Assembly (NCBI GenBank): GCA_020091685.1
Contig: CM034595.1
Location: 21,437,564 to 21,501,563, forward strand
Direction: 5' to 3'
DNA from: Lutjanus erythropterus
Lineage: Eukaryota > Chordata > Actinopteri > Lutjaniformes > Lutjanidae
DNA: 64,000 bases
The notes beneath the pieces are model-generated. The model ran no database searches and had not been told where the DNA came from. It saw only the letters and a program-made list of their open reading frames with translations. Positions 34,475-49,400 of the stretch are shown here, piece by piece. Numbering within the stretch: the first letter of the stretch is position 1; every line of letters starts with the position of its first letter. The position numbers and the translations under genes were made by a program.

Positions 34475-37400
34475 ATGATGGCGGCAGCGGGATGCGGATC
34501 AGCAACCGCGGCTGCCGTAGGAGGCCAAGGTGGTACGGCTACGGCCAGAGGTCGTTTCCCCGGTCGGCCTTGGTCGTCACGCAGTCGTTTGCGTTCCGAG
34601 AAGCGATGGCAACTTGGACGATCAGGCTTAGAAGCTGATGATGTGACTAACGGAGGGCCAAGGCCCGCAAACCTGGTTCTATCGTTAAACGAAGACCAGT
34701 CTCACTTGCGCTTACTTGGGATAGAGGCGAGCCACAAGATCCTTGGCCAGGCTGGATACAGCTCTAGTGGGAGTGAAGAGGTGAGGCCCCAAACCCACCC
34801 AGGAGTTAGTATCTTTATTTCATCTTCTCACATTTTATGTGATCGTTAAATGTGCAAGAGTGAGTGCTGTCCACAACAGTGTGTCTGGTTAGTGCTATGG
34901 AGAAATGTCAACATCCTTTCGCTAGGCTAACGTTAACTTTAGCTTCAAGGCTTGGTAAGCTAACACTACATGCTAACTGGCTAATGTTAGCACAGTGCAG
35001 CTTTCCATGACATTTAATGAACAGTCGCAACACAAAATACCACTTCAGCAGAGCAGCAGAGCAGTTTAAGTTACATTAACACTCTTCCCTCTGTGCTCTC
35101 GTGTAGCTTATAATATTAGAGCGCGAAACATTAGTAAAAGATAGTTTAAAATAAAGCCAGGGAGTGAGTATGCCAATTTGTAAACAGGAATCGCAATTAT
35201 TTCATGTATGGCCCGCTCGTTATCGGGCCAGAGTAGCGGCTAGCTAATAGTAGCGAACACAAAGAACGGGAAGGCTAGCGCCCGTGTATCCTGCACAGCG
35301 GCTAATTGCTAACTGTTCTGTTTTCATAAGCTATGTCCAGATGCGGGGGCAGAGTTGTCTGCTTAACTAACGTTAGTGAAAATAAAACAGAACACACAAA
35401 TCTTCCAAGGTCTTACTTGTCTGCCTAAGGTGGCTGCGATGTTAACACTCATTTAATTAAGTTTTCATTTTAGCTAGGCAGCTTTGCTGCAGACAGAAGT
35501 ACGCTTAAATGCTTTCGGCTAACTGCTAATGTTACCAAGCACGACAGGTTTAAATGGTGGTGCAGAAGTGTGCCAAAACCAGCACCCGTGTTGTTGTAAC
35601 TCAAAGCTCACTACTAGTACACATGTAGGCGTTACTGTCTAGAGAGTTAGCCGTTTGTATGGTGTTTGGTCGCAGCTGCAAGCATGAGGAAGATGTACAG
35701 TACTGTACTTGGAGGGAGTCGTAATTACACATCCACCTATCCTTGCGGTCTTTTTGTAGGTAGTAGTGTAGGTGTTCCTTGTAATTCAGTTCATACAAAG
35801 GTTGTAGAGGTCGGAGTTTGCATGAGGTGGTAAGAATCTAGGTTAAATATTACTGCACCATGAAAAGTTCAGGAATAGTTCCCCCCGACAGCTAAATGCG
35901 TATTTGGTTGTTATTAATGCAGGTATTGTTAATGTTACATTTATTACAACTCAGAAGAGGCGAATGGAAATATTTGGTTTGAATGTGGAGAAATGAAAAC
36001 ACTTGTCCATTGTCTGTCATTGATATTATTGTCCTAAAGTCTTGTCCTAATAACTTATTTTTTCTTTCTATTATTTGACATAGCTGTTTGCCAATATGCC
36101 AAGATACAAGTACTTTGTTGTGTTGACTGTATGCATAAAATGTTAATTATGCTGCACATGAATGCATTCTTCATTATGAACATTAGAGAGACACTTTTCA
36201 GTGTTCCTCCATCTGCTTAGTCTGTGCAGTGGATATAATAAATGTCATTCACTGTAATTCAAAATTAATGCTATAAACTTAACATTTTATCCATTGTTTT
36301 TGCTGATGGTTTGGCAGCCTCCAGCAGAGTGCTGTTATGTTGCTTCAGGTGTTAATAAACTGTTTTCATTTTTTCAAGGGAGATGACTTCAGAGGATTTG
36401 AAGCTGAGAGAAAAGGCTCTAAAGGACCTGTATGGTTGCGACAAAATGCTTCCAAAGGTATAGGCAAATATATTACTGCCCTATATGACATTTTGTGTAA
36501 TTCATGAATAACACACAAGTTTAATGGTCCAGTGTATAGAGTTACAGAGTTAAAGTTGCATTCTTAAGTGTGTTTTCATTAGTGTATCGTCATCTGAAAC
36601 TGTTGTGTTTTCATTACTTAGAATGAGCTGTTTATATTTGTAGAGGGCAGGGTCTCTTCTAAATGGAAGCCACCATGTTTTTTACAGAAGCCCAAAATGG
36701 ATAAACCAAGCATTGGCTCTAGATATGACCTTTTGCATTTTACATGAGTTTCGCAGCAAGTGTGGGTTCTCCAACATGCTCGGGTGGGAAGAGTGAGATA
36801 AGGTGTTTGCAACCTGCAAGCTCACTGCCAGATACCACTAAATCCTACACAGTGTTTCTTAAAGCATACAGCCCAATGTAAAAGAGGGCTATTTTATATC
36901 CTAGTTTTGTATTCAGTGGAGTGTGTTTTGTATTATTTACTATTTTATGTTTGTTTTGCAGGTGATGCTGTCAACACAAAATCTAAAAGACAAAGTGAAA
37001 AGCTATCACTTAAAACGCCAGCAGTGGAGGCAGCTATTACCCCTCCTGATCCTGTAAAAGATGTAAAATCTTTGGAGGAAATGCACAGCATATCTCCTGA
37101 AGCAGAACCTGCAAGGGATTGCAGGAAAGGTTCGAAAGGAAAAAACACTATGGATCGACAGTCCACTAAAAGCGGAGCCTCATCAGCAGCACCAAGGATT
37201 ACTATAAAGTTGGTGGCCAAAAAGAAAGTGAAAAACATAAAGGAGCCTAATAAAAAATCTGCAAAGAAGTTGAAGATAAAAGGAATTCAGGCCCAGCCTA
37301 AAGCTAAGGACATTCAGGGCAACCAGATTTCAAGTGCTCATGTCAAATTAAAAACTGAACCACTTGAGGATAAAGATGGCACAGAAGATAAAGGAGGGGG

Positions 37401-40400
37401 GCATGTACCTGCAAGACGGCGTGGAAGATCTGCTTCAAAGACAGAGCCTGTCTGCCAGACTAGCGCCAAAGTTGTGGTTGATGACCAAAAATCAAAGGAG
37501 AGAAAATCAGCCGATCGATTAGACACTGTAAAGGAAAGTGGGACTGTAGAACCAAAAACAAATGCAAAGAAATTAAAGCATACGGAAATTGTGACAGAGA
37601 AAAGTTCTGAAGTTAATCAACTGGGGATTCGCAGGAGCAACAGAGTCACAAACCCACTTTCTAAAAGAGCTTTAGACAGTGCAGCTGAACCAGTAAGTCT
37701 GACTAAAAGTGATGATGTTCTGGTGGAGTCAAAGAAGCCAGAAGTTTCTAAAAACGTGGAAGCCAAGCAGTCAGCGAAAAGTGATGGACGAAGGCAAAGC
37801 AAGAGGCTGAATAAAGATGCTATGATGCCAGAAAACCATGGTCCATCATCCACAGATATTGAGAATTTGTCTGTAAAATCCAGTGACAGTTTACCTTTGA
37901 AAAATGAGGAAGCAAAGGTCCCGAGTTTAAAGTTGAAAAAGATCAGAAACCCAAAATATGATGCACAGGCCAGTGGGAAGAACTCTACTCGAAAGAAGAA
38001 GGTGAAAAAATATGTTTGGACTTTAACGTTAGAGAAAGTAGGAACTCCAAAACAGGGTGTAGAAAACACTGTCAAAATAAAAGATCAGACTGTGAATGAA
38101 GTGGATCGGTCCACTTTTTGTGACACAAGTGTCACCAAGAGTTTGAAGGGGAGGGATAAAAAATCTAAACCAGATAACTTAGCCATGCAAGAGAGCAAAA
38201 GCTTGGACAATAATGAGAAGTGTTCTCAAAACAAGGCTGTCTTGTCAGTTGAGGAAAAGTCAGCTTTACCAGTAGAAGCTGAAGTGGAAAACGTAAATGA
38301 AACACCTCCACAGGAAATGACTAAAATGGATTGTGGGAAAGTTGTGCCACCTCTTCAGATCAAAAAGGTATCCTCTCCTGGTAAACATAAAAGCTCAAAG
38401 CCGTCCTTTTTAATTCAGCAAGTTAGTCCGGTGCCTGAAAAGAAAGAGGATGTTCTGAAAGATCTAAGTGAAGCTAATGAGGATAATTCATCATCTTTGG
38501 ATACTGAGGTCACACCCACTAGGAGACTCAGGAGGAGGACATCAAGCATTGAGTCACCGCAGACAAAGTCTGTCGGTCATAAGCCAGTGACCACACCGAA
38601 ACGGAGGCTAAGAACGAGTCCGCAGGTTGAAGATACTCCGCAGGTGCATGTCGAAGATGCTTCTCAGGCTTCAGCTGAAGATTCTAGCTCACATGGTCTT
38701 CCTAACAACTCCTGTCAGGTTTTGGCTGAGGACTCCTCACAGGTAGCCTGTGTAAACTCCACTGAAGTTCCTGATAAGGATTCTTCAAAGATTGCTGGTG
38801 ATCCCCCACAGATGCCAGATACGGTTTCTCCCCAGAAGGTGGAGAATAAGAAGGTGGAGATTGAAGTGGAACCACAGATCAAAGAGGCCAAACCATCACC
38901 TGTGCCTTCCAAACCTAGAAGATGTAGAAATAATAAAGTAGGGAAAAAGAGGTCTGTTCAGAGGAAGAAAGCTGTTCTCCCTCAAACTGCCGTCAGCACA
39001 GAGTTGGCTACTGTTGAAGCTACTGTTGAAGCTACAATTGAAGCTACTGTTGAAGCAACTATTGAAGCTACAGTTGAAGCTACAGTTGAAGCTACTATCA
39101 CAGAGTCTGTGCTAAAGGAAGATAGTCAGCCTTTAGAAAAAGAGGTAACTCAGTCAGAAACAAGAGATTGCACCCAGCCTGAGGCAAAACAGGACACTGT
39201 GTCAGTGCAAGAAGAGCAGATACAGACACCGGTAAAAGAGGAAACTGATATTCAGTTGATAGATAGTCAACAATCATTAGTCTCAGAAAATCAACACTTG
39301 TCAGTGTCAGAAAGTCAGCAATCTTTAGTGTCAGAAAGTCAACAATCTTTAGTGTCAGAAAGTCAAGCAAGTGATCCAAAAACACTGTGCCTGCAAAAGA
39401 AATCTCTCAAAAAAGTAAAAAAGAGGCGTAAAAGTTTGATTGGGCAGCGTCAGAAACACAGGCACAGGAGTAGAGATGGAAAGTTTGCTCCACTAAAATC
39501 CTCTGAAAATGGTGACAAAATTGTTGAGGAGGATAGTTCACTTGCCACCACAATGGCATCTACCACACAAGCCTCAAGCCCCAAACTTATTGGTATACAA
39601 AAAAAGTACAAAAAGAAACAGTCAGGGCCTCAATTATTTGGATCCAAAAGACCAAAACCACAAGCTAAAATAATTTCTAAGCTGATAGAAATGGGGCTTG
39701 AGAAAGATAGTTTGAAGCAGGAAGAAACAGACACATTAGTTGACGGGGGGCAAGCAGATGTTGTAGATGTCCAGCCTGGGAAATCAAAGTTTGTAAAAAA
39801 CATCAAGCACTTCATTATGCCTGTTGTAAGTGCTAGATCCTCACGAGTGATCAAGACACCACAAAGGTTCATGGATGATGCTGGAATGTCAGTATTGCCT
39901 CGAAGAAACTCTCCAAAGAAGGGTTTACAGCTGGGTTTGCAAATGCGTCCGCCAAAGAGGCGAGATGATGGGTCAGTCAGAGCAATATCCCCTATTCTGC
40001 CAGTTGATGAGGAGGACATATTGAGTGAAGCTCAATTGGATGTTGATATGTTTTCAGCTCAGGACATAGATGATGAGATTAATCTAGCTGACAGCCTATT
40101 TTCTGAGAGAAAAAGTGGCAAAATTGAGAAGAAGAAGAAGTCTCTTCTAAAGAACTCTAGTTTCAAGTGGAATTTGCCTGAAGAGCCTAGAGAAGAATTG
40201 TATACACTGGACACAACTCCAGAGAGCAAATGTGAGGATCTGTTTTTATCTACACCAGTTGATAAGCCCACAGAACTATCTACTGACCTACTGGATTCTC
40301 AGAAAAAGAAAAGTTCCCCTAAGTTCAACAAACAAACAGATCACCTCAAGATTTATCAAAAAATTAAGAGGGCACACACAGGACTTCCAAAAAACAAAAA

Positions 40401-43400
40401 CACAACAGAGATGGACAATATGAGTAAACCTCCTCAGCCTCCTGTTGACTTAGCAGAAGGACTCGATGATGAGGCCATGAGCATTAGCCTTAGGCAAAGG
40501 AATACTAACGCAGAGAAGGACAAAGCCAAGCTCAAGATAGAAGACCTTGATTCTCCTGGAGTGGTGAGAAAAGTCTCTGTGTGCGTTAGGACTATGAACT
40601 CCAAGTCCATTGCACTTCAGCACAGTAAAGAGGGGGATTTAGCAGGGAAAGATACTGCCCAACCTCACTCAGGTAAGAAACATGATTAGAGAATCAACAC
40701 ATTTGCTTTGATATATTTGCTTTACTACTTTTTCTGGACTAGAAAATGGCATATGTTACTGTATGTTCACAGGAGAGCTGCAGTCAGAACAGATCTCAGG
40801 CACAGGTGAAGATCTTGGATCTGTGGAGAAGGGAGCTTCACAAAGACCACGTCTCTCTGGTGCAAATAAAAGAATGTTAAATCTCCTCAGGAAAGCCAAG
40901 GTCCAACTCATTAAGATTGACCAGCAGAAACAGCTAAAGTCATCTGGGGTAAGGTCACGATCACCACGCGTCATTTTTAGACTTTTAATTGTTCATTATT
41001 AGATAAATTCTATGGAACTGGACCTGTCACAGATGAGGAAGTCCTCATTTAAAAACAAAATTGTTATGGATGATGCAGGGTGATCTTCTAGTTTTCAGGG
41101 GCTTCTGTTGATGTCATGATTTTTGTCTGTTAACCCTGTAGCTGTTATCTGGCTCAACTGGCGCCAGGTCTCGAGATGCGAGCTCTAAGAGACAAAGGAG
41201 GAAGCAGAGGGTTCAGCTTGATGCTCATGTTGCAGTCAAGACAGAGCCACCTCAAGGACAAGTAAGTGTACAAATCAATAAGCCCAAAGCAGGAAATCGA
41301 TCCAACCTAAAAATCTTGTTTCTGTCTTTTACCCATGTTTGTAGTTGTTGGTTTCACTTTCTGCTATAGTAGAAGCTTTGCAAATGAAACCTTGCTCTGT
41401 CCAGTGTACTGCAGTGAAATTTGTGACTGATTCAGTTTTGAAAAAAACAAAAGAGCCCCCTTCCAGACGCCTCACACTAGTGCTTTGATCCTGATTAGAC
41501 TTTTTTGAATTTCCTTTTTTTCCCCAGCCACAGCTCATCTCCCCACTGTGCCAGGAGTTCCGTAGAGCAGGAGGTCCACGTATCAAGCATGTGTGTCGTG
41601 CTGCGTCAGTGGTGCTGGGGCAGCCTCGAGCCTTGGTGCCAGATGACATTCCCAGACTTAGCGCCTTGCCTCTTCATGAAAGAACTGGCATTTCTCCTTC
41701 AGACATTGCTAAGGGTAGGTTTAAACTGATTGGCAGACTTTTCTGGATTCACTTATCGAACTCTCATGACTTGAATGTGATGATTTGATGGTAGGAGCAG
41801 TAGTTGTGGCAGAAATGGTGATTTGTACTAGTTTGTTTCTCAATCTTGGCAGAGGGTGGTTTAGGAGGGAAATTTAATTATTTCTTTTAGCAGATGGATG
41901 CATTGAATCAGAATAATTTACAGTTAATGCATCAGTGTTATATACAAATCACAACCTAGGGGTGTGACGATAGATAAATGCATTACCGCAGTACCACAGT
42001 CACATGATGCCAACCACAGGACTGAACTCATCGCCGCCATCACTACAAATTTTACTTTGAAGGGTCAATCTCACAATGCTTGTATCATGACTTGTATGTA
42101 TTAATACACTTATGGGTCAGCGCTGCCATATACGTCATGTTAGAAAGACCGCTACAGCTTACTTCAGGACTAACCACCTTCTCTTTTTCAGCAGTTGGGA
42201 AAACTGTCTATTACACATCAGAAAGACAATTTAGGGTTAAGTTTCTGCTCTGCTATGAACAGCATCAATCTGCAGCTTGCTCTCACCTTGATTAACCAGT
42301 GCCACTCATGCTGCACATTGCTGTATTCCTTAAAGGAGCCACGTTACTCTTACGTCAGAGGAGATGTGGGACTATATAGCCTTTTCTCTGTGTACCATCC
42401 ATCACAACTCCAGTTACACCCCTACTCTTAAGGTGTCTGTGTCCATCTGTTTATTTGTAGACTGGAAACAAATGAACTGCACTATGGATTGAACCATCAA
42501 AAGTCTTAACATTGATCATTTATTTAAAATGGTTAAATACTGGTTTATTGCTAAAGCCTTACCACAAATTCTGCTTTTCCAAACATTTAATGTATCCCTA
42601 CCCTTTGTAATGCTATTTTATTGTGTAGAGCTTAACCAGAAGGACATTTTTAACTGACAGTTTATTAGTGATTAAGTACACCGGCATTTTGAAATAATTT
42701 GCTTCAGCTGATGCCTGTGCTCATGAGGCCATGTTTCTCCCATCCTGGATGACAGCAAATCTACTCTAAAAGTATTACAAGCTAGTGTTAATGAACACAG
42801 TAATGCAGTTGAATGATGTTGCTTCTTATACACTGTTCCCCAGTCTCCCTTAAATACCAGTCAGTCACACTCGGAAATCTACAGCATAATCAATGTATTT
42901 TTCTTCTTCATTAATCAAGAAAAAATGCAATCAAAAACATGTTGCTGGCTAAGATAACCATGTATATTACATTGCAATATTTATGGAATAACTGAATTAT
43001 ACATGACATTTCTTTGTTTTGATATTGGCATTCTATATCAGCCATCAGCTGCCCTACTCTCTAAATATCAGCATCAGCTATTGGAAAAACCCGTATTAGT
43101 CGACCACTACAATTTATTAGTTTCTGAATATTTGTGAATGTCCAAATAAAAATTGCTCCCACCAGTTTTTCTGCTTCTTTTCTACCACATGCTCAAAGGT
43201 GAATAATGTACTACTTAACTGACAAATGACCTATTGATGTTGCAGATGTTGGGTCTCCCTCTGAATCAGACAGTCCCGGACTGTCAGATCCAAAGGTCAT
43301 CAAAGTCAAGAAGCCGTCGAATTTTGTGAAACGGAAAGGACTGGGACCATTTGGTTATCGCTCTCGGAGGTGCGGAGTGTGTAAAGGCTGTAACCACGAG

Positions 43401-46400
43401 GACGATTGTGGCAAGTGCATGAACTGCCTTGACAAACCCAAGTTTGGTGGTCCCAATACCAAACGGCAGTGTTGTGTGTAAGTTGACTTTTCTTAATTCC
43501 TAGCTGTAGCTGAGCACCTCGTAGTCTTTAAAATGATCAAGAAACTAATTTTTTTTTTTTTTTCTTAATTTTTTTTAACCACAAGGTATAAGAGGTGTGA
43601 TCAAATTGAAGAGAGAAAAGCACGCAGACTTAGTGGAAGAACAGCACCCAAAGGTAATTTTTACTTGAATGTGCAAATTTGATGTTGCTCTAATACTAAT
43701 TTTCAGTATAGTCAGTTAAAGGCCACTTCTTTTTTTTTTTTTTTTCTTAAGCTGCCTCTAAGCGTCGGCGATCCTCTCTCAGTGGGGGTCATTCAAGTAA
43801 TGACGAAGGGAACGAGGGAGCTGCGGACTCGCCCTCTGGTCTCCAGGGCAACAGCCACAGTCCATCAGTAAGGAAGCAGCCAAAGCGTGTTGTGAAACCC
43901 AGAGTCTACTTTGACTTGGTGGACTATGACTCCGATCTGGATGACAAAGCTGTCCAAAACTCTGCCTCACCAGCCAGGAGAAGGGGCGCTGGACCTCGTT
44001 TCAATCAAGGTAATGTAACATTCAGAAAACAGATGAGACAGATGCTTCATTCATGATCTAGTTGAGTATTTTTTTTCTCAACACTGGGCCTGAGTGACAA
44101 CACAATAGCGACATGTAGTGGTGATAGACATTTCATCAGTATTGATGAAAAAATTATCTGCATTTAATGCATTTAAGTGAAACTAACAAAAATGAGCTGA
44201 AATGGCCATTTAAGCACATAATGAATACACACAGTTTATAATATCCCTTGATAGTGGAGTGGCTACGAGTGAAACAGTTTGCTCTCTCCCTAGCTCATAA
44301 AGAGCCTATTTGGGTTGGGGGATTTGGTGATGTCATCAGTTATGAAAATACAGTGATTTGCATATTGTGCATCAACGCGTCGCTATGAGCTGGTGTTCCC
44401 GGTCAGAGCATGGATTCCCCCAGAGAACAAGCTGCAGAGATCCAGCCTCACCGCAGTCATCTATAGTATTGTATGTGTATTGTATATATATATATTTTGA
44501 CTGGGACACAACAGTTTGGCTCTCTTTAGCTCCACAAACAAGACATGACTTACCACAGCAGGACAGCTACTCCACATGAGCCTTGGAAGTAAAGCACTGA
44601 GTGACCTGTCCTCCTCCTGCAGCTGCAGCAGCAACATCGCCCTGTTTACTTTGTATCATCACTAAAGCACAATATATGAGGATTATCAACACTTGGAACG
44701 TGTTTCTGTTTGTAGAAGTCATTTTAAATAGATTTTCTAGGTTTCTTCATTACCCCTGTGTTAAAAGTGATGTCTGCGTTGCTGCTGTTAACTTAACACC
44801 ATGAGTCATCTAACACAGTCATTCTGCCGTTTTGTCTTTTACGTTCAGTTTATCAGCCACGTATGAGACAGAAATAGGTAAAGCTAATGTTTAAGACTGC
44901 CTGTAATTCATTTCAGTCAGGAAAAAAACGACGAAAAGTATTTTCTTTGGCCACACTGATGCAAAAATACACTGCCAATGATCATCTTATCTGCAAATGA
45001 CTCCAATGATTAAATCATTCCATGTCATAAACCGTTTAAGTTTTAAGTCAAAATACTGATTGTCCTGTTCAGTGAAGGGTCGACAGTGATTAATGATTAA
45101 ATAATAATGCTAACAATAACAATAACAATAATAAATTAATATGCATCACAGCTTCTTTTGATTTGAGGTCCAGTATTTTCTGATTAGGCAACTGACATGG
45201 AGTCTATTAAATAGGGTGGAAATTAGACAAACTTTAAAATATGCCACCCCTATCATTATTCTAATGTGCTCTGTGCCAGTATTTCAGGTTTATGATTGAA
45301 TAAAATATTGAAATATTAATGAGAGATTTTTATATGTATTTTAAGTAAATTAATTGTTATACAGTTAAATAATAAAAGAAATGTAAAAATGGCCTTGAGC
45401 ACAAAGAGTTTGAATGCCACTGCTCTCAAGGATGCACAGCAGCATCAGAGCACCATCTACTGACCTGAAAAGTGTATTACTGTGACGTAAAGACTGTAAT
45501 AAGGGTTAAAATACTTCAGTAATTACCAAAAACTTGGGAGGGGGTGTCTGTTTAAATAAAAACCAAACTTGTAGAATTTCCAACCTATCACAAGTGTAGA
45601 CAGTGAGGTTAAACTAAATAAAGTGGTTAAATTCAACCTTTTTTCTCTGTCTTTATTAAAAATGGGTAATTAAAAATTAGCAATAATTATTGAAATGGAC
45701 TGAAATTAGACATTTTGTCATGATACCAGCTATATCGCTTGGCCCTGCTCATCATCACAGATGATCTGTATCTGTTTAAAGTGAAGAGCACTCTTTGTAC
45801 ACACATTTCTTTGAACTTGTACTTCTTTCCTTGAAAGAGTATCAAGCCTCGTGGTGTGCTTCTTAATGATGTATTTTTTTCTTGTCATTTTAAGACTTTG
45901 TATCACTGGATGGATTCCTTGGAGACATTTCAGACGATGAAGTCAGGCATCGAAAGTCCAGCTCACATCGTGTACCATCTAGTCGACGTAAACCTGAGAA
46001 GGTGGGTAATTCTGAGTTTTTCATACACAATTTGCGTTTGTGGCAGTGTTGTTTTGTATTTAATGGACTGTGCCACATATTAAGTGTCAAGACTGTGCAA
46101 CATTTTTTCAAAAAAGTCAGCACTGGCACACTACATTGATCGATCCATATTATTACCATTATTACCATATTGTCACAATCCTATGACACCAACCTGCTGA
46201 TTTTTTTTTTTTTCTGAGGACAAGCCAAGTACTGTGTTGCTTGTATCCTGCTGCTTTTGGCTGGTGCAGGATACCAGCTTTTGGCACAGTGAAGCAGAGA
46301 AACCTCCTCATTCCTTCCTGTTCTTTTTTGCAAATCCAGGACATGCTGTCTATTTCTGCAGTTTCGTTTTTCAAAAGTAAATATGCATTTCTGGTAGCTA

Positions 46401-49400
46401 GGTTCTAGTTCTTGTTCAGCCACTCCTCAACTAAGATTTATAATACTGTGGTGCCTTCAACATCATTTCAATCAATATAATGCATGGTCTTTGTTGCAAC
46501 TCAAATATGACTAACGTGTTGATTCTTTATTCCCTGACACATCCATTTCTACATGAAACATGAGCCAGTCTTGAGTTTGAGTTATGGTAGCGTGTTGAGG
46601 AGTTACTTCATAGCGCAGCCTACACACTTAAGCCACCTTAGCTGACGTGTGCTTCCTCTTAACGTCAAGGCGGTTACAGAGAAAGCATGTGGGTACCACA
46701 AGAACTGTCATTGGTCTTCATGTGCTGCTTGTGTTTTCTCAGGTTTTTGCTGCAGATGGAGATTGCTGATAGTCAAGACAAGATTAAGAAAGTTTAAAAA
46801 AAAATCAGTAGTCTCCTTCTGAGTAACACACATCTAGCAAAGCAATCTGCATAGCAGACCCTCTGATCACGATCAGAATGACATAAATGAGTATAAACAG
46901 CAATTGCACTGCAATAATCACCTATTCGGTAATGGTACATGTAAAAATGGTTCATCTGGGAAATGTGAGTAAAAGCTATGCCTTGGATATCTACAGTGGG
47001 ATTTCTATTAACCCCTTGCATCAAACATAAATCCAGCTTTAAGACTTCTAAAATACTAATAATATATTAATAATAAAATATAGGAATAAAAATAGCAGCA
47101 GATGTGTGTGGAATATCTTTCCTGAACTTCCAGTTTTTAACAGTGTGAACTTAACTAGACATGGCCACATTTGAGGAGGTTTTTGTGAGGTCAAAGCAGC
47201 AGCTTTGACAAAAGTCCGCATATAGTGGCCAAACAATTCATGTGTGCACACTACACAGGATATCCATGAGGCCTATGAGAATGTGTATTTAAAAGCAGGT
47301 ATATTGGCACTTTTATTGTGTCCATTACTGCCCACATTCATGCTATGGTTTTCTCTCAGGGTCCTTTGGAGGAGACTCCCCCGAGTGTCCTGGCTGCCCT
47401 CGCCCATGGGTTTGAGCAGAGAGAAGTTGAGTGTTCTAAACCTACTCACAAAATCAGGGTTGACTTCAAGGTAGGTCACTCGTTACATTACATTATACTG
47501 TAACACACTTCTTGTAAGTTGATGTTTAGTAGTTACAACAGTCATAGAATTCCTGTTTGGTGCAAACCATTCTAAATATGATTGAGGTCGGACAATTTAA
47601 CATTTTTGTTTTCTTTAAAACTTCATTCCAGTGAAAATGTACTATGTTCAGAGTGCCGTAATTGTGCTTGTCAAAACATTATTTTTGTCCACTAGAGGTC
47701 ACTATTTACTTATTCCAATGGATGTATTGCACTTACTGCATACTGTAATGTAAATACTCATGAGAAATGAAATTCAGGTGTTCTCTTCAGTGGCATATTT
47801 TACCTTGAGAACAATATTTTAGCAAGTACAAAAATGTTAAGTATCTTAAATATTTTTTTAAAAAAGGTACAGTTGAGCTTACCACTTTTTACCCACTCTG
47901 TAACAACATCATGATTATTAAAAATTATTATGTATCTGTATTGTTTTCCTCATGATACTGTTCAGCACTGTTCACTGTTCTTTGAGCAAAGTTTTCTCAG
48001 CTGTTGATAGTGTTGTTTACAAGATGTCTTTGTTTTCAGGAGGACTGTACTTTGGAGAATGTCTGGAATATGGGTGGTCTAAGTATATTAACCTCTGCGC
48101 CGCTCATGCCCCCCTATGTCTGCTTCCTTTGTGCCAGTAAAGGGCAACATGAGGTAACCACTTAAAGGGATAGTTCATCCAAAAATGAAAATTCAGTCAT
48201 TATCTACTCAGACTCATGCCGATTGAATGTTAGTTTTAGTTTTTTAGCCCACAAAACACTGCTCTATTTTTGTTGAGATAGTTGACAGAACATAACATCA
48301 AATGATACAGATGAAAAGAATGTGAATCAGTTCAAAAATCCTTCATGTTTGCATGTATATCCTTTTGCAGATGCTGTATTGCCAAGTATGCTGTGAGCCT
48401 TTCCACCAGTTTTGCCTTGAACCAGCAGAACGCCCCTCTGAGGAGAACAAGGAAAACTGGTGCTGTCGTCGTTGCAAGTTTTGCCACGTGTGCGGCAGGA
48501 AAAACAAGCAGTCAAAGGTAAAGCCTGTTTATTTGACTTGTTTTGTTCTATATTACTTCTTACTATTAATGTAGTTCCGTCACTAAGCATAACACTTTTC
48601 GTTTTTCTGTCAGCCATTGTTGGAGTGTGAGCGATGCCAGAACTGTTATCATAGCTCTTGTCTGGGACCCAACTATCCAAAACAAAACAAGAAGAGGAAA
48701 GCGTGGGTAGGTTCACATTTAAAAAAAAACAACACAAAGTTATATATGTTAACAGTGAGCACTCTGAGGTTGGAATACATATTAATATGATGGTTTCTGT
48801 GTAGATCTGTATGACATGCATCAGGTGTAAAAGTTGTAGTGTCACACCGGGGAAGAGCTGGGACACTGACTGGAACCACGACAAAGGACTCTGTCCAGAC
48901 TGTTCGAAACTCTATGAACTGGGTGAGGATTAAACATTTAGCACATGTAGTGATCTGTCAGCTCCTTAATTCTCAACCAGTATTACTGATTGATGTTGAC
49001 GCCAATCTCTTCTGGATCTCTTTTTCTCTCATAAGGTAACTACTGTCCAATCTGCTTCAAGTGCTATGAGGACAATGACTATGACAGTCAGATGATGCAG
49101 TGTGGCACCTGTAACCACTGGGTGCATGCCAAGTGTGAGGATCTAACAGGTGATTTTTATTCTTTAGCTTACTGAGGATGAAAGTCGGAAGTGATCGCAT
49201 CAAAGCTTTGTGCTCATTAATACTGATGAGGCCATGGCAAACATAATTATATTATTAAATTTTAGTTCTCAGATGTTTTTAGGTTTATTTGCATAGCTTA
49301 AACACAACAAAGGAAAGACACGGCAATAACTGTAGCAAGAAGAAGAAAAAAGCTCAAAACTATTTGTTATTGCCTATTATTTGCAGAGTGTGCCCTTTTC

